Part shown: positions 33,139-41,841 of the stretch, one piece after another
How positions within the stretch are numbered: the first letter of the stretch is position 1
Layout: every line of letters starts with the position of its first letter
Assembly: GCA_041859095.1 (NCBI GenBank)
Contig: JBHEKY010000026.1
Coordinates: 1-44,495 of the forward strand
DNA from: UBA1422 sp041859095
GTDB lineage: Bacteria; Bacillota; Clostridia; Peptostreptococcales; Anaerovoracaceae
Reading direction: 5' to 3'
Length of the DNA stretch: 44,495 nt
Made by a program: the position numbers and the translations under genes
The notes under the pieces: model-generated
What the model saw: the letters and a program-made list of their open reading frames with translations, nothing else
Told to the model about the DNA's origin: nothing
Database searches by the model: none

Positions 33139-34419
33139 TTATTTGGTGGATGCGTCGTAAAGCTCTTCTGCCCGATCCCACTCCTCAATGATTTGGGGGA
33201 TGACTTTGTACAAATCCCCGACGATTCCGAAGTCAGCGACCTCGAAGATTGGTGCATCGGGATCTTTGTTGATGGCCACGATGATGTCGGAGGTTTGCAT
33301 GCCGGCCAAATGCTGGATTGCGCCAGAGATGCCGCAGGCAAAGTAAATCTTAGGCTTGACAGTGGTTCCTGTTTGTCCAACTTGATGGGAATGCTCAATC
33401 CAACCTGCATCAACAGCAGCTCTGGAAGAACCAACCACCCCTCCTACTTTGTCGGCAAATTTCTTGATTAGTTCAAATCCGGAAGGTTCGCCCAATCCTC
33501 TTCCGCCTGAGCAGATAATCTCTGCATCGGTGAGGGAAACCCGTTCTTTGGTGGATTTTACGATTTCAATCAGCTTGGTTCGAATATCAGCTTCTGAAAT
33601 AACCGGTTTATAGATCTCCAGTACGCCTTTGGCACCTTCCACTTTTTCTCTCTTTTGCATAACACCGGGACGTACGGTAGACATCTGGGGACGGGTTTTG
33701 GGGCAGATGATGGTTGCCATCAGGTTGCCGCCGAAAGCCGGTCTGGTTTGCTTGATGCCGGTGTCTTCGTCATTGGGGTCAAGGGTGGAAGTATCAAGGG
33801 TTGTGTTTTCTTTGGCGTATTTAATATAACTGGAAACTTTTACATCCAGTCTGGTACAGTCCGCTGTCAGTCCGGTGTTTAGTCTGGCAGCCACTCTTGG
33901 TGCCAAGTCACGACCGATGTGGGTTGCGCCATAAAGTACAATTTCCGGTTTCTTTTCTTTGACTGCATCAACCAAGACTTTGGTATAAGAATCTGTGATG
34001 TAGTTCTTCAACAGCGGATCCTGAATCAGGATTACTTTTTCTGCACCGTAGGCATAGCATTCATCAACAAGATGATCAATTTGATCACCGATGAGCACTG
34101 CACAGACCAAGGTATCCTTGCTGATTTCTTTTGCAAGACGATATCCTTCGCCGATGAGTTCCAATGCGACGTTCAACAATTTGCCTTGTCTTTGTTCGGC
34201 AAAAACCCAAACATTTTTGTAGGCAGAAAGGTCTACGACCTCATTGTCTTCGGTCTTGATGATGGCATCAAACGGGCAAGCCGGAATACACTGATTACAG
34301 GCAGTACATTTTTCGTTGATGACGGCAAGTTTGCCTTCCATTGTGATTGCTTCAAAGGGGCAAGACTTAATACATAGCTTGCATCCTCTGCATTTATCAT
34401 TGATTACTTGAATAGCCAT
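33139..34419 (-). CDS. etfA: Electron transfer flavoprotein alpha subunit with N-terminal ferredoxin domain
   Basis: A 426-residue EtfA carrying an extra 2x[4Fe-4S] domain. The first cluster motif is Cys10-Cys13-Cys16-Cys20 and the second Cys38-Cys41-Cys44-Cys48, each followed by Pro. From about residue 68 it is ordinary EtfA: VWVFAEQRQGKLLNVALEL, the SGGRGLGEP segment, and the FAD-binding C-terminus with CGISGAIQHLAGM and IFEVADFGIVGDLYKVIP. Such ferredoxin-EtfA proteins occur in electron-bifurcating complexes, for example the caffeyl-CoA reductase of Acetobacterium woodii (CarE). Here the partner is the acyl-CoA dehydrogenase two genes upstream. It likely carries electrons between NADH, ferredoxin and crotonyl-CoA. 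It is the last gene of the operon and ends before a terminator. Confidence 0.94.
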   Translation of the reverse strand: MAIQVINDKCRGCKLCIKSCPFEAITMEGKLAVINEKCTACNQCIPACPFDAIIKTEDNEVVDLSAYKNVWVFAEQRQGKLLNVALELIGEGYRLAKEISKDTLVCAVLIGDQIDHLVDECYAYGAEKVILIQDPLLKNYITDSYTKVLVDAVKEKKPEIVLYGATHIGRDLAPRVAARLNTGLTADCTRLDVKVSSYIKYAKENTTLDTSTLDPNDEDTGIKQTRPAFGGNLMATIICPKTRPQMSTVRPGVMQKREKVEGAKGVLEIYKPVISEADIRTKLIEIVKSTKERVSLTDAEIICSGGRGLGEPSGFELIKKFADKVGGVVGSSRAAVDAGWIEHSHQVGQTGTTVKPKIYFACGISGAIQHLAGMQTSDIIVAINKDPDAPIFEVADFGIVGDLYKVIPQIIEEWDRAEELYDASTK

Positions 34420-34437
34420 TTTAATGTGTCCTCCTTC

Positions 34438-35238
34438 TTAAACGACATGTTTGCCCTTGAGGCCAATGAGTAGCTTCTGAACGACTTCCTGTTGGGAATC
34501 GCCTTCAATCATCATTCCTTTGCCTTTTGGCGCAGGTGTGAATGAACGGAACACGTTGGTTGGAGAAGCCTCTAGCCCAACGATCTCCAAATCCACTTCG
34601 ATGTCTTTGGCACTCCAGACGTGAAGGGGTTTGTCTTTTGAACTGAAAATTCCGCTGATGAACATGTATCTCGGCGTGTTCAGCTCTTTGATGGCTGTAA
34701 GAACACAAGGTGTCTGGATTCCAATTAATTCATAACCGTCCTCCATGGCACGCTTCACTGTGATGTCTTTCATGTTGTCGTCAATCTTGAACTCTTCCAC
34801 ATAGGTTACCTGCGGAATATCCAATTTTTCTGCCAGCTGAGGTCCGACCTGTGCGGTGTCTCCATCGATGGCCTGGCGACCGGCAAAGATTAAATCATAC
34901 TTGCCAACCTTATGGATGGCAGCGGCCAATACATTTGAGGTGGCCCAGGTATCGGATCCGCCTACTGCACGGTCACTGACCAAAATTCCTTCGTCGGCTC
35001 CCATAGCAAGACATTCTATGAGAAGATCTTTGGCTTGGGGAGGTCCCATGGTGATGACGGTAATGGTAGTATCCGGATGCTGATCCTTCACCTTCAACGC
35101 TTCTTCAAGGGCATTGGCATCATCATGATTCAAGATGCTGGGTACCCCTTCTCGCATGAGGGTTCCGGTTTTAGGGTTGATTTTAATTACGTTGGTATCT
35201 GGTACTTGTTTTGCACAAACAATGATTTTAAATGTCAT
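34438..35238 (-). CDS. etfB: Electron transfer flavoprotein beta subunit
   Basis: The 266-residue EtfB partner of the ferredoxin-type EtfA. It starts MTFKIIVCAKQVPDTNVIKINPKTGTLMREG and includes NPxxEDANALEEALKVKD-like helix residues, ITVITMGPPQAKDLLIECLAMGAD, and the segment GRQAIDGDTAQVGPQLAEKLDIPQVTYVEE. Subunits of this clostridial type hold the bifurcating FAD and bind NADH. The C-terminal arm (SFTPAPKGKGMMIEGDS) reaches around EtfA in known structures. It lies 18 bases before etfA and 20 bases after bcd, on one strand. Bifurcation of crotonyl-CoA reduction with ferredoxin reduction is the expected activity, inferred from the family. Confidence 0.95.
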   Translation of the reverse strand: MTFKIIVCAKQVPDTNVIKINPKTGTLMREGVPSILNHDDANALEEALKVKDQHPDTTITVITMGPPQAKDLLIECLAMGADEGILVSDRAVGGSDTWATSNVLAAAIHKVGKYDLIFAGRQAIDGDTAQVGPQLAEKLDIPQVTYVEEFKIDDNMKDITVKRAMEDGYELIGIQTPCVLTAIKELNTPRYMFISGIFSSKDKPLHVWSAKDIEVDLEIVGLEASPTNVFRSFTPAPKGKGMMIEGDSQQEVVQKLLIGLKGKHVV

Positions 35239-35258
35239 TTTCGTCTCCTCCTTCTGCC

Positions 35259-36404
35259 TTATTTCCCGAACACGTTGGCTGCAATAACGATTTTCTGAAC
35301 TTCGGATGTACCTTCATAGATTTCGGTGATCTTTGCGTCTCTCATCATTCGTTCCACCGGATAATCTTTGGTATATCCATAGCCACCGTGAAGTTGTACA
35401 CACTTGGTAGTTACATACATAGCGGTTTCGGCAGCAAAGAGTTTCGCCATTGCGGACTTGGGTCCGTAATTTAAATGCTTTTCTTTCATGTCTGCTGCTT
35501 GGTAAATCAACAGTCTGGCGGCTTCAATCTGAGTTGCCATATTTGCAACTTCAAACTGAAGGGCTTCCATCTGGGACAATTTCTTGCCAAATTGTTTTCT
35601 GGACTTCATATAGTCAACGGTTACGTCGAATGCACCCTGTGCAATTCCCAATGCTTGGGAAGCGATACCGATTCTGCCACCATCAAGGGTAGACATTGCA
35701 ACTTTGAATCCTTCACCAACTGCACCCAAAATACGATCTTTTGGTATTTTGCAGTTCTGGAAAATCAATTCTGTTGTGGAGGATGCACAGATTCCCATTT
35801 TGTCTTCGGTCTTACCGATGGAGAATCCTTCATCCGACTTTTCGACGATAAATGCAGAGACGCCGCCTCTTGTTCCCTTCTTCTTGTCGGTCATGGCCAT
35901 AACCACAAATATTTCTGCATATCCACCATTGGTGATAAACACTTTTGCACCATTCAGCAACCAATGATCGCCGTTATCAGTGGCTCTGGTCTGTTGTCCG
36001 CCGGCATCGGTTCCGGCATTGGGCTCAGTTAGTCCGAAAGCGCCCAGATGCTTTCCCGATAACAGGTTGGGAAGGTATTTTGCCTTTTGCTCGTCGGTTC
36101 CCCATGCAAAAATGGGCCAGCAGCAAAGTGAGGTATGTGCCGAGCAAATTACTCCGGTTGAAGCACAAACACGGGAGAGTTCTTCTACGGTAATGGCATA
36201 CGACATTTGATCTCCGCCTGCTCCACCGTACTCTGTGGGGAATGGGACGCCCAGTAAGCCGTATTTTGCCATTTTTTCGATGGTTTCCTCCGGGAAACGA
36301 TGCTCTTTATCGATGTCGGCAGCAATAGGTTCTACTTCGTTCTTGGCGAACTCTCTCACCATTTTTCTTACAAATTCTTGCTCTTTCGTCAATTGAAAGT
36401 TCAT
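35259..36404 (-). CDS. bcd: Short-chain (butyryl-CoA) acyl-CoA dehydrogenase
   Basis: FAD enzyme that reduces crotonyl-CoA to butyryl-CoA with its Etf partner. The 381 residues show the acyl-CoA dehydrogenase architecture: the N-terminal helical domain MNFQLTKEQEFVRKMVREFAKNEV, FGLTEPNAGTDAGGQQT, WLLNGAKVFITNGGYAEIFVVMA, and the C-terminal domain with MQLHGGYGYT-like CVQLHGGYGYTKDYPVERMMRD and the catalytic Glu in IYEGTSEVQ. It heads the operon followed by etfB and etfA. An AAGGAGG site precedes the ATG at 36404. A Rex-like palindrome overlaps the promoter. Butyryl-CoA as product is inferred from the Etf pairing and the crotonyl-CoA genes elsewhere in the window. Confidence 0.94.
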   Translation of the reverse strand: MNFQLTKEQEFVRKMVREFAKNEVEPIAADIDKEHRFPEETIEKMAKYGLLGVPFPTEYGGAGGDQMSYAITVEELSRVCASTGVICSAHTSLCCWPIFAWGTDEQKAKYLPNLLSGKHLGAFGLTEPNAGTDAGGQQTRATDNGDHWLLNGAKVFITNGGYAEIFVVMAMTDKKKGTRGGVSAFIVEKSDEGFSIGKTEDKMGICASSTTELIFQNCKIPKDRILGAVGEGFKVAMSTLDGGRIGIASQALGIAQGAFDVTVDYMKSRKQFGKKLSQMEALQFEVANMATQIEAARLLIYQAADMKEKHLNYGPKSAMAKLFAAETAMYVTTKCVQLHGGYGYTKDYPVERMMRDAKITEIYEGTSEVQKIVIAANVFGK

Positions 36405-36484
36405 GTGTTAGCCTCCTTCATATACATGGTTTGGTCGTCATTGGTAAGTTTAATCCGTTTGCACGGTGTTAGTACTTTGTTTGA

Positions 36485-36502
36485 TTGTTATTTTTATAAC
36501 AA
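36485..36502. promoter_or_regulatory. Rex-like operator at the bcd promoter
   Basis: TTGTTATTTTTATAACAA is a perfect 18-base palindrome: 7-base arms TTGTTAT/ATAACAA with a 4-base centre. It matches the clostridial Rex (NADH-responsive repressor) pattern TTGTTAANNNNTTAACAA in all but the innermost arm bases. It overlaps the -10 region of the bcd promoter, about 80 bases upstream of the ATG. Confidence 0.75.
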
Positions 36503-36523
36503 TTTACGCATGTTATTAGTAAA
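36494..36523 (-). promoter_or_regulatory. Promoter of bcd-etfBA
   Basis: On the minus strand TTTACT, 18 bases, then TTATAA, with the -10 buried in the Rex-like palindrome. A leader of roughly 80 bases follows before the ATG. An alternative register would shift the -10 by one base. Confidence 0.5.
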
Positions 36524-36578
36524 CCACTTTTTATCTTCTTTTGCAATAGATTGAAAAAAATCACAAATTTCAGTTAAT

Positions 36579-37763
36579 TCAAGCAGGATAGATGTCTTTT
36601 ACTGCGTCTGAATCCACTGCCGCGGCCACCAGCGCAGCCACATCCAAAGCCTCTTCGGAGGCCAAAATCCGTTCAAGCCGCGGTTTCGTAATAGGATGTT
36701 TTGGCAGGAACACGGTACAACAATCTTCGAAGGGCTGTATGGATATTTCGAAGGTGCCGATTTCTTTTGCGATAGCCATAATATCCACTTTGTCCATGGC
36801 GATTAGTGGTCGCATCACCGGCATGGTGACAGACGCATCGGTAACCACAATAGATTCAGCGGTCTGGCTTGCCACCTGCCCCAGACTTTCACCGGTAATC
36901 AGCATGCTACAGTCGTTTTTGCGCGCGACTTCTTCTGCAATCCGCATCATGAAACGCCGTAGCAAGATGGTCATCTCTTCCTCCGGACAATTCATAGCAA
37001 TTTGTTCCTGGATTGGCAATAGATTAATGGTATGTATTTTGAATCGACTGCAATAGATGGCAAGCACGCCAGCCAGCTCCTCCACTTTCTCTTGTGCCCG
37101 TTCGCTCGTATAGGGGTAGGAATGGAAATGGATGGCTTCAATGGTCATCCCCCGCTTTGCCATCATCCAGGCTGCCACAGGGCTGTCAATTCCACCAGAT
37201 AACAAAATCATGCCTTTTCCATTGGTCCCAAGCGGCAATCCACCATGTCCTGATATTTTTTGTTGATAAATATATGTGATATCACTTCGTACGTCAATGA
37301 ACAGACTAACATCCGGGTGATGCACATCTACAGTAAGAACCTTGCATCCTTTTAGGATGACCCCACCAATGATTCGTGCGATCTCCGGTGATTGAACGGG
37401 AAAATTCTTATCTGCGCGCTTTGCTTCGACCTTGAAGGTTTTGACTCCCTGTTCTTGTATCAATTCATTCATATATGCAACCGCTTGTTTGCCGATTTCA
37501 TCCAAGTCACAAGCCACCTCCACAGCCGGGCTGATAGAGGCAATTCCGAATACTTTGGACAATTCCTTCAGAATATCCGCCTTGAGAATTTCTTTGTTGG
37601 TTCGGACAAATATTAAGCCACCCATACGCCGGACTTCAACTCCGTCAAATTTACGCAGTAATTTGCGGATTCGCTCCGCTAACATTTTTTCAAAATATGG
37701 TTTGTTATGGCCCTTCAAGCATGCTTCGCCGCTTCTGACTATGAAAATATTTCGTTCGTTCAA
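36579..37763 (-). CDS. thiI: tRNA 4-thiouridine sulfurtransferase ThiI
   Basis: Adenylates U8 of tRNA and inserts sulfur to give 4-thiouridine; in some bacteria it also serves thiazole synthesis. The 394-residue protein has an N-terminal ferredoxin-like/THUMP region (VRSGEACLKGHNKPYFEKML to HHPDVSLFIDVRSDITYIY), the PP-loop MILLSGGIDSPVAAWMMAKRG, and the conserved FEDCCTVFLPKHPITKP with cysteines. It has no C-terminal rhodanese domain, as is usual in Firmicutes, so sulfur would come from the cysteine desulfurase encoded 11 bases upstream. The iscS-thiI pairing is common and supports the assignment. The gene ends 174 bases before bcd. Confidence 0.94.
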   Translation of the reverse strand: MNERNIFIVRSGEACLKGHNKPYFEKMLAERIRKLLRKFDGVEVRRMGGLIFVRTNKEILKADILKELSKVFGIASISPAVEVACDLDEIGKQAVAYMNELIQEQGVKTFKVEAKRADKNFPVQSPEIARIIGGVILKGCKVLTVDVHHPDVSLFIDVRSDITYIYQQKISGHGGLPLGTNGKGMILLSGGIDSPVAAWMMAKRGMTIEAIHFHSYPYTSERAQEKVEELAGVLAIYCSRFKIHTINLLPIQEQIAMNCPEEEMTILLRRFMMRIAEEVARKNDCSMLITGESLGQVASQTAESIVVTDASVTMPVMRPLIAMDKVDIMAIAKEIGTFEISIQPFEDCCTVFLPKHPITKPRLERILASEEALDVAALVAAAVDSDAVKDIYPA

Positions 37764-37774
37764 TGTGTTTCCGC

Positions 37775-38917
37775 CTATCTGAAGCTTCCCAGCTTCCTGA
37801 ATTGTGTTACCGCTGTTTTGAGTCGGTCAAGCACCTCTTCCATTTCGTCCATTGTATTGAACTCGCTGAAGCTAAAACGAAGTGCGCCGTCGATTTCTTG
37901 TTCAGTCCGACCCATGGCTTGTAGGACATGGCTCTTCCCTTTTTTGTTAGAAGAACAAGCCGCACCGGTGGATACATAGATTTCGTTTTGTTCCAACTGG
38001 TGCAATAATACCTCACCTCTGGTTCCTAGGAAAGAAATATTGAGAATGTAAGGGCTCCCTTTTTCGGGAGATTCAGGTGAATTGAACAGGATGTCAGAAA
38101 TCTGATCCCGAATGCCACCTTCCAAATGCATCTTTAGTCGACTGACATGGTTCTTGCGTTCTACCAGCGTAGCCAATGCGATTTCGGTTGCTTGGCCAAA
38201 TCCAGCAATTCCGGGTACATTTTCGGTGCCGGATCGTAATCCGTATTCCTGTCCGCCTCCCACTATTTGAGTAAGAACTCTTGCATTTTGGCTGACATAC
38301 AGTGCTCCGATTCCTTTTGGTCCATGGATTTTATGACTGCTGATTGAAAGTAGATCAGCCCAATTAGCCGACAAAGGTATCTTCCCAAAAGACTGAACAC
38401 AATCAATGTGTAGCAAAGCCTTTCCTTTCATAGCGGCGATTTCTTGCACCGGTTGGATGGACCCAACTTCATTGTTAACATGCATCATGGAAATTAGAAT
38501 CGTTTGGTCAGTGATTGCATTTCTAAAATCCTGTGGATTAACCACCCCGTATTGGTCCACTGGGATATAATCCACAGTAAAACCTTGTTTCTCTAATTTT
38601 TTGCAGGCTTCCAATACAGCCGGATGTTCCATCGCAGTTGTAAGAATATGGTTGCCTGAACGATGATACGCCATGGCGGAGCCGAAGATGGCAAGGTTAT
38701 CGGATTCAGTCCCACCGGAAGTGAAGATGACATGTTTATCTAATCCATTCAACCCCTGAGCAATTTGACGACGTGCTTTTTTGACCGCCTTTTCGCTGTT
38801 TAAGCCCATTCTATGCAAAGAGGAAGGATTTCCATACTCTTCTTCCATATAATGGCCTACGGTGCGTATTACCGCATCATATGGCCTTGTGGTGGCACTA
38901 TTGTCCAGGTAAATCAT
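37775..38917 (-). CDS. iscS: Cysteine desulfurase
   Basis: PLP enzyme that removes sulfur from L-cysteine as an enzyme-bound persulfide. The 380 residues show MIYLDNSATTRP, the PLP lysine Lys196 in SISSHKIHGPKG, GGGQEYGLRSGTENVPGI, and catalytic Cys321 in STGAACSSNKKGKSH. The loop around the cysteine is of the group I (NifS/IscS) kind. thiI follows 11 bases downstream on the same strand, so it probably feeds sulfur to tRNA thiolation; Fe-S cluster assembly is another likely use, given the many Fe-S proteins encoded nearby. GGGAGAC precedes the ATG. A terminator separates it from rny upstream. Confidence 0.94.
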   Translation of the reverse strand: MIYLDNSATTRPYDAVIRTVGHYMEEEYGNPSSLHRMGLNSEKAVKKARRQIAQGLNGLDKHVIFTSGGTESDNLAIFGSAMAYHRSGNHILTTAMEHPAVLEACKKLEKQGFTVDYIPVDQYGVVNPQDFRNAITDQTILISMMHVNNEVGSIQPVQEIAAMKGKALLHIDCVQSFGKIPLSANWADLLSISSHKIHGPKGIGALYVSQNARVLTQIVGGGQEYGLRSGTENVPGIAGFGQATEIALATLVERKNHVSRLKMHLEGGIRDQISDILFNSPESPEKGSPYILNISFLGTRGEVLLHQLEQNEIYVSTGAACSSNKKGKSHVLQAMGRTEQEIDGALRFSFSEFNTMDEMEEVLDRLKTAVTQFRKLGSFR

Positions 38918-38946
38918 GGTTTGTCTCCCAATTGGCTTTTTGAAGT

Positions 38947-38972
38947 AAAAAAGGGCAGTGGAACTGCCCTTT
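38947..38972 (-). terminator. Terminator of rny
   Basis: On the minus strand AAAGGGCAG and CTGCCCTTT form a perfect 9-bp stem with a 5-base loop, followed by a T-run. It lies 15 bases after the rny stop and before iscS. Confidence 0.8.
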
Positions 38973-38986
38973 GATGGATGGTTTGA

Positions 38987-40531
38987 TTATTTTGCGTAAT
39001 CCACGACCCGGGTTTCACGGATGATGTTCACCTTGATTTGTCCCGGATAATCCAGTTCGTCTTCAATCTTTTTGGAGATTTCTCTGGCCAGGAATGGCAT
39101 TTCGTCTTCTTTGATTCGATCCGGTCTTGCGATGATTCGAATCTCACGACCTGCCTGGATGGCGAATGATTTTTCGACACCGTCCATGTTGTTAGCGATT
39201 TCCTCCAAGGCCTGCAACCGCTTGATATATGTTTCAAGGGTTTCTCTTCTTGCTCCCGGTCTGGCTGCAGAAAGAGCGTCGGCTGCTGTAATCAACACCG
39301 CTTCCAGGGTCTTGGGTTCGTAATCGCCATGGTGAGCGGACATGGCATCAATCACGGTTTGTGGCTCCTTGTATTTCTTGAGAACTTCCATTCCCAGATC
39401 TACATGGGTTCCTTCTTTTTCGTGATCGATGGCTTTTCCAATATCATGGAGCAACCCTGCGCGTTTAGCAAGTTTGACATCCATTCCCAACTCTGCTGCC
39501 ATCAATCCGGACAAATGTGCCACTTCTTCAGAATGCTTCAATACGTTCTGTCCATATGATGTACGGTATTTCAATCTTCCTAAGAGCTTGATCAGTTCGG
39601 GATGCAAATTATGAATCCCAACCGAGAAAGTGGATTGTTCGCCGGCATCCTTGATGATAGCGGCTACTTCTTTTTCGGCTTTGTTGACCATTTCTTCAAT
39701 TCGAGCAGGATGGATTCTTCCATCCACAATCAGCTTCTCAAGGGCAATTCTAGCAATTTCCCTACGTACCGGATCAAACCCGGATAAGATGACTGCTTCC
39801 GGCGTGTCATCGATGATTAACTCGATGCCGGTCATTGTTTCGAGGGCACGGATATTTCTTCCTTCACGGCCGATGATTCGACCCTTCATTTCATCATTGG
39901 GTAGTGCAACAACAGATACCGTGGACTCTGCCACATGGTCTGCCGCGCAGCGTTGGATGGCGCCGGTGATGATTTCCTTTGCCTTCTTGTCGCCTTCTTC
40001 CCTGGCTTTCATTTCAATGTCTTTGATTAGTATGGAACCTTCTACTCTAATATCCTTTTCGAGGTTTTGCAGTAGTATGGATTTCGCCTCTTCGGCGGTC
40101 AATCCTGAAATCTTCTCCAACTCCTCATTTCCTTTACGGATTTGGTCTTCCAGTTCAGTCTGTTTGCTGATTATATTTTGTTCCCGGGATGTAATGCTCT
40201 CCTCTTTTCGTTCAATGTTTTCTAATTTTTTGTCGATGGTTTCTTCTTTTTGAATCAACCTCTTTTCTTGCTTGGAAATTTCATTTCTTCGTTCTCGGAT
40301 GTCCCTCTCTGCTTCACTCCTGACTCTATGTGCTTCCTCTTTGGCTTCGAGGGCGATTTCTTTTCTGATGGTTTCGGATTTATTTTCTGCATCGAGAATC
40401 AAATTTCTGGCTACCTGCTCCGCGCTACCTATGGCTTTTTCTCCAACGGTTTTTCGGAAAACGTATCCTGCCAGAAAGGCGATGACCGCTGCTACAATTA
40501 CCGCAATAATTGGGATAATGTAATCGGGCAT
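38987..40531 (-). CDS. rny: Ribonuclease Y
   Basis: Membrane-anchored endoribonuclease that initiates mRNA decay in many Firmicutes. The 514 residues comprise an N-terminal membrane helix (residues 4-26, IIPIIAVIVAAVIAFLAGYVF), a long charged coiled coil (about 30-200, rich in E, K and R), a KH domain with MKGRIIGREGRNIRALETMTG, and an HD domain with VLKHSEEVAHLSGLMA and GLLHDIGKAIDHE that binds the catalytic metals. The length is typical. AAAGGAGG precedes the ATG at 40531, spaced for translation. It appears to be a single gene: rodA diverges upstream and a terminator follows. Confidence 0.97.
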   Translation of the reverse strand: MPDYIIPIIAVIVAAVIAFLAGYVFRKTVGEKAIGSAEQVARNLILDAENKSETIRKEIALEAKEEAHRVRSEAERDIRERRNEISKQEKRLIQKEETIDKKLENIERKEESITSREQNIISKQTELEDQIRKGNEELEKISGLTAEEAKSILLQNLEKDIRVEGSILIKDIEMKAREEGDKKAKEIITGAIQRCAADHVAESTVSVVALPNDEMKGRIIGREGRNIRALETMTGIELIIDDTPEAVILSGFDPVRREIARIALEKLIVDGRIHPARIEEMVNKAEKEVAAIIKDAGEQSTFSVGIHNLHPELIKLLGRLKYRTSYGQNVLKHSEEVAHLSGLMAAELGMDVKLAKRAGLLHDIGKAIDHEKEGTHVDLGMEVLKKYKEPQTVIDAMSAHHGDYEPKTLEAVLITAADALSAARPGARRETLETYIKRLQALEEIANNMDGVEKSFAIQAGREIRIIARPDRIKEDEMPFLAREISKKIEDELDYPGQIKVNIIRETRVVDYAK

Positions 40532-40622
40532 AAACTATGCACCTCCTTTCGTTTTATTCTGTTTTATATAAGTTTCATGATTTCGTTTTGGTATATTTAA
40601 TACGCATTACAGTAATTAAATC

Positions 40623-40651
40623 TTGATATAATCATACTAGAATATTATAAT
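40623..40651 (+). promoter_or_regulatory. Promoter of rodA
   Basis: TTGATA, exactly 17 bases, then a perfect TATAAT, ending 41 bases upstream of the rodA ATG. It is the clearest sigma-A-type promoter in the window. Confidence 0.75.
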
Positions 40652-40692
40652 GTTACAGTATCGTTATGTCAAGGTGAATAGGCGGGGAATGC

Positions 40693-41808
40693 ATGAACAA
40701 GTTAAGGCACTTTATCAATTTATTCAGGAACATCAGCAAACCGCTGTTGTTGATTCCTGTCTTCTTTTTCTTCGTCAGTATTCTTATGATGTTTAGCACC
40801 TCTTATGATAACGGAATTGTCATTTCCCGGACTGTAATAGTTCAGACAGTAGCATACTTTCTGGGGTTTGCCCTTGTTGTATTTTTAGCGAATATGGATT
40901 ATACCGTACTTCAAGAGTTTGAAAAGCCACTGTATATTGGTTCCGTGCTCTTTCTGTTAACTCCTTATCTGCCTTTTCTTGGAGTAGAATTACACGGTGC
41001 TCGGTCTTGGATCAATCTAGGATTCACTACCTTCCAACCCTCAGAAATTGTGAAAATCACCTTTGTGCTGCTTGTTGCCAACTATTTACAACGCAATCGA
41101 GATAAATTATTTACATTCCGCAGTGTCATGATGGCGGCTCTTTACAGTGCACCGTTCATTCTTATCGTGTTGAAAGACGATTTTGGCAGTGCTGTAGTTT
41201 TCATCATAATGTGGATTGTCATGTTGTTTTTTGCGGGGATCGACGGCAAGTTGTTTGCTAAATGCGCTGGGGCTACAGCTTTGTGCATGCCAATTGCATA
41301 TCGCTTTCTGGATTCTTACCAGCAGGAACGAATCACTGCTTTCCTCCATCCCGAAAATTTTTCTCTCCAGGGAAATTATCAAATTTGGATGTCAAAAGTG
41401 GCCATTGGATCCGGTGGTTTTTTTGGCAAGGGGTTGTTTCAGGGCACACAAAAAGACCTGAATTTTCTCCCGGTCCGAAATTCCGACTTTGTTTTTGCCG
41501 TGATTGTTGAAGAGTTGGGTTTTATCGGTGGCGCAACGCTTGTGGCTGCTTACTCCTGGTTTATCTATTCAATAGCCAAAGTCGCATATATGGCAAAAGA
41601 CTTATACGGGACTTTGATTGTGATTGGTTTCCTGGGAATGTTCATCTTTCAGATCTTCGAAAACATCGCCATGTGTATGGGAATGATGCCTGCAACAGGC
41701 ATTACACTTCCTTTTATCAGTTACGGTGGTTCTTCTGTTTTGTCTTCTATGATAGCACTTGGGCTCATTATTAATGTGGCCATCCGAAATCGTGGTGTTA
41801 CGTTCTAG
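40693..41808 (+). CDS. rodA: RodA/FtsW-family peptidoglycan glycosyltransferase, RodA type
   Basis: A SEDS-family polytopic membrane protein that polymerises lipid II for side-wall growth with a class B PBP. The 371 residues have about ten hydrophobic helices and the family signatures LHGARSWINLGFTTFQPSEIVKI, LKDDFGSAVVFIIMW with the key Asp, a periplasmic loop ending VRNSDFVFAVIVEELGFIGG, and GITLPFISYGGSSVLSSM near the C-terminus. It is convergent with minD (33 bases between stops), and PBP2, its likely partner, lies just beyond. A GGCGGGGAATGC stretch gives a modest ribosome binding site before the ATG. In many clostridia rodA runs in the same direction as minD; here it is inverted. Confidence 0.93.
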   Translation: MNKLRHFINLFRNISKPLLLIPVFFFFVSILMMFSTSYDNGIVISRTVIVQTVAYFLGFALVVFLANMDYTVLQEFEKPLYIGSVLFLLTPYLPFLGVELHGARSWINLGFTTFQPSEIVKITFVLLVANYLQRNRDKLFTFRSVMMAALYSAPFILIVLKDDFGSAVVFIIMWIVMLFFAGIDGKLFAKCAGATALCMPIAYRFLDSYQQERITAFLHPENFSLQGNYQIWMSKVAIGSGGFFGKGLFQGTQKDLNFLPVRNSDFVFAVIVEELGFIGGATLVAAYSWFIYSIAKVAYMAKDLYGTLIVIGFLGMFIFQIFENIAMCMGMMPATGITLPFISYGGSSVLSSMIALGLIINVAIRNRGVTF

Positions 41809-41821
41809 ATGCTTTGCATCT
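41807..41821. terminator. Short hairpin between rodA and minD
   Basis: AGATGC and GCATCT enclose a TTT loop at the rodA stop. The stem is only six pairs and no clear T-run follows on either strand, so terminator function is doubtful. Confidence 0.25.
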
Positions 41822-41841
41822 GTTTGACCTCTCACACGGCC

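Noticed and set aside
39630..40253. 207-codon plus-strand frame opposite rny
   Set aside because: It is serine/isoleucine-rich and lies wholly antisense to the highly conserved RNase Y gene, with no ribosome binding site and no recognisable domain.
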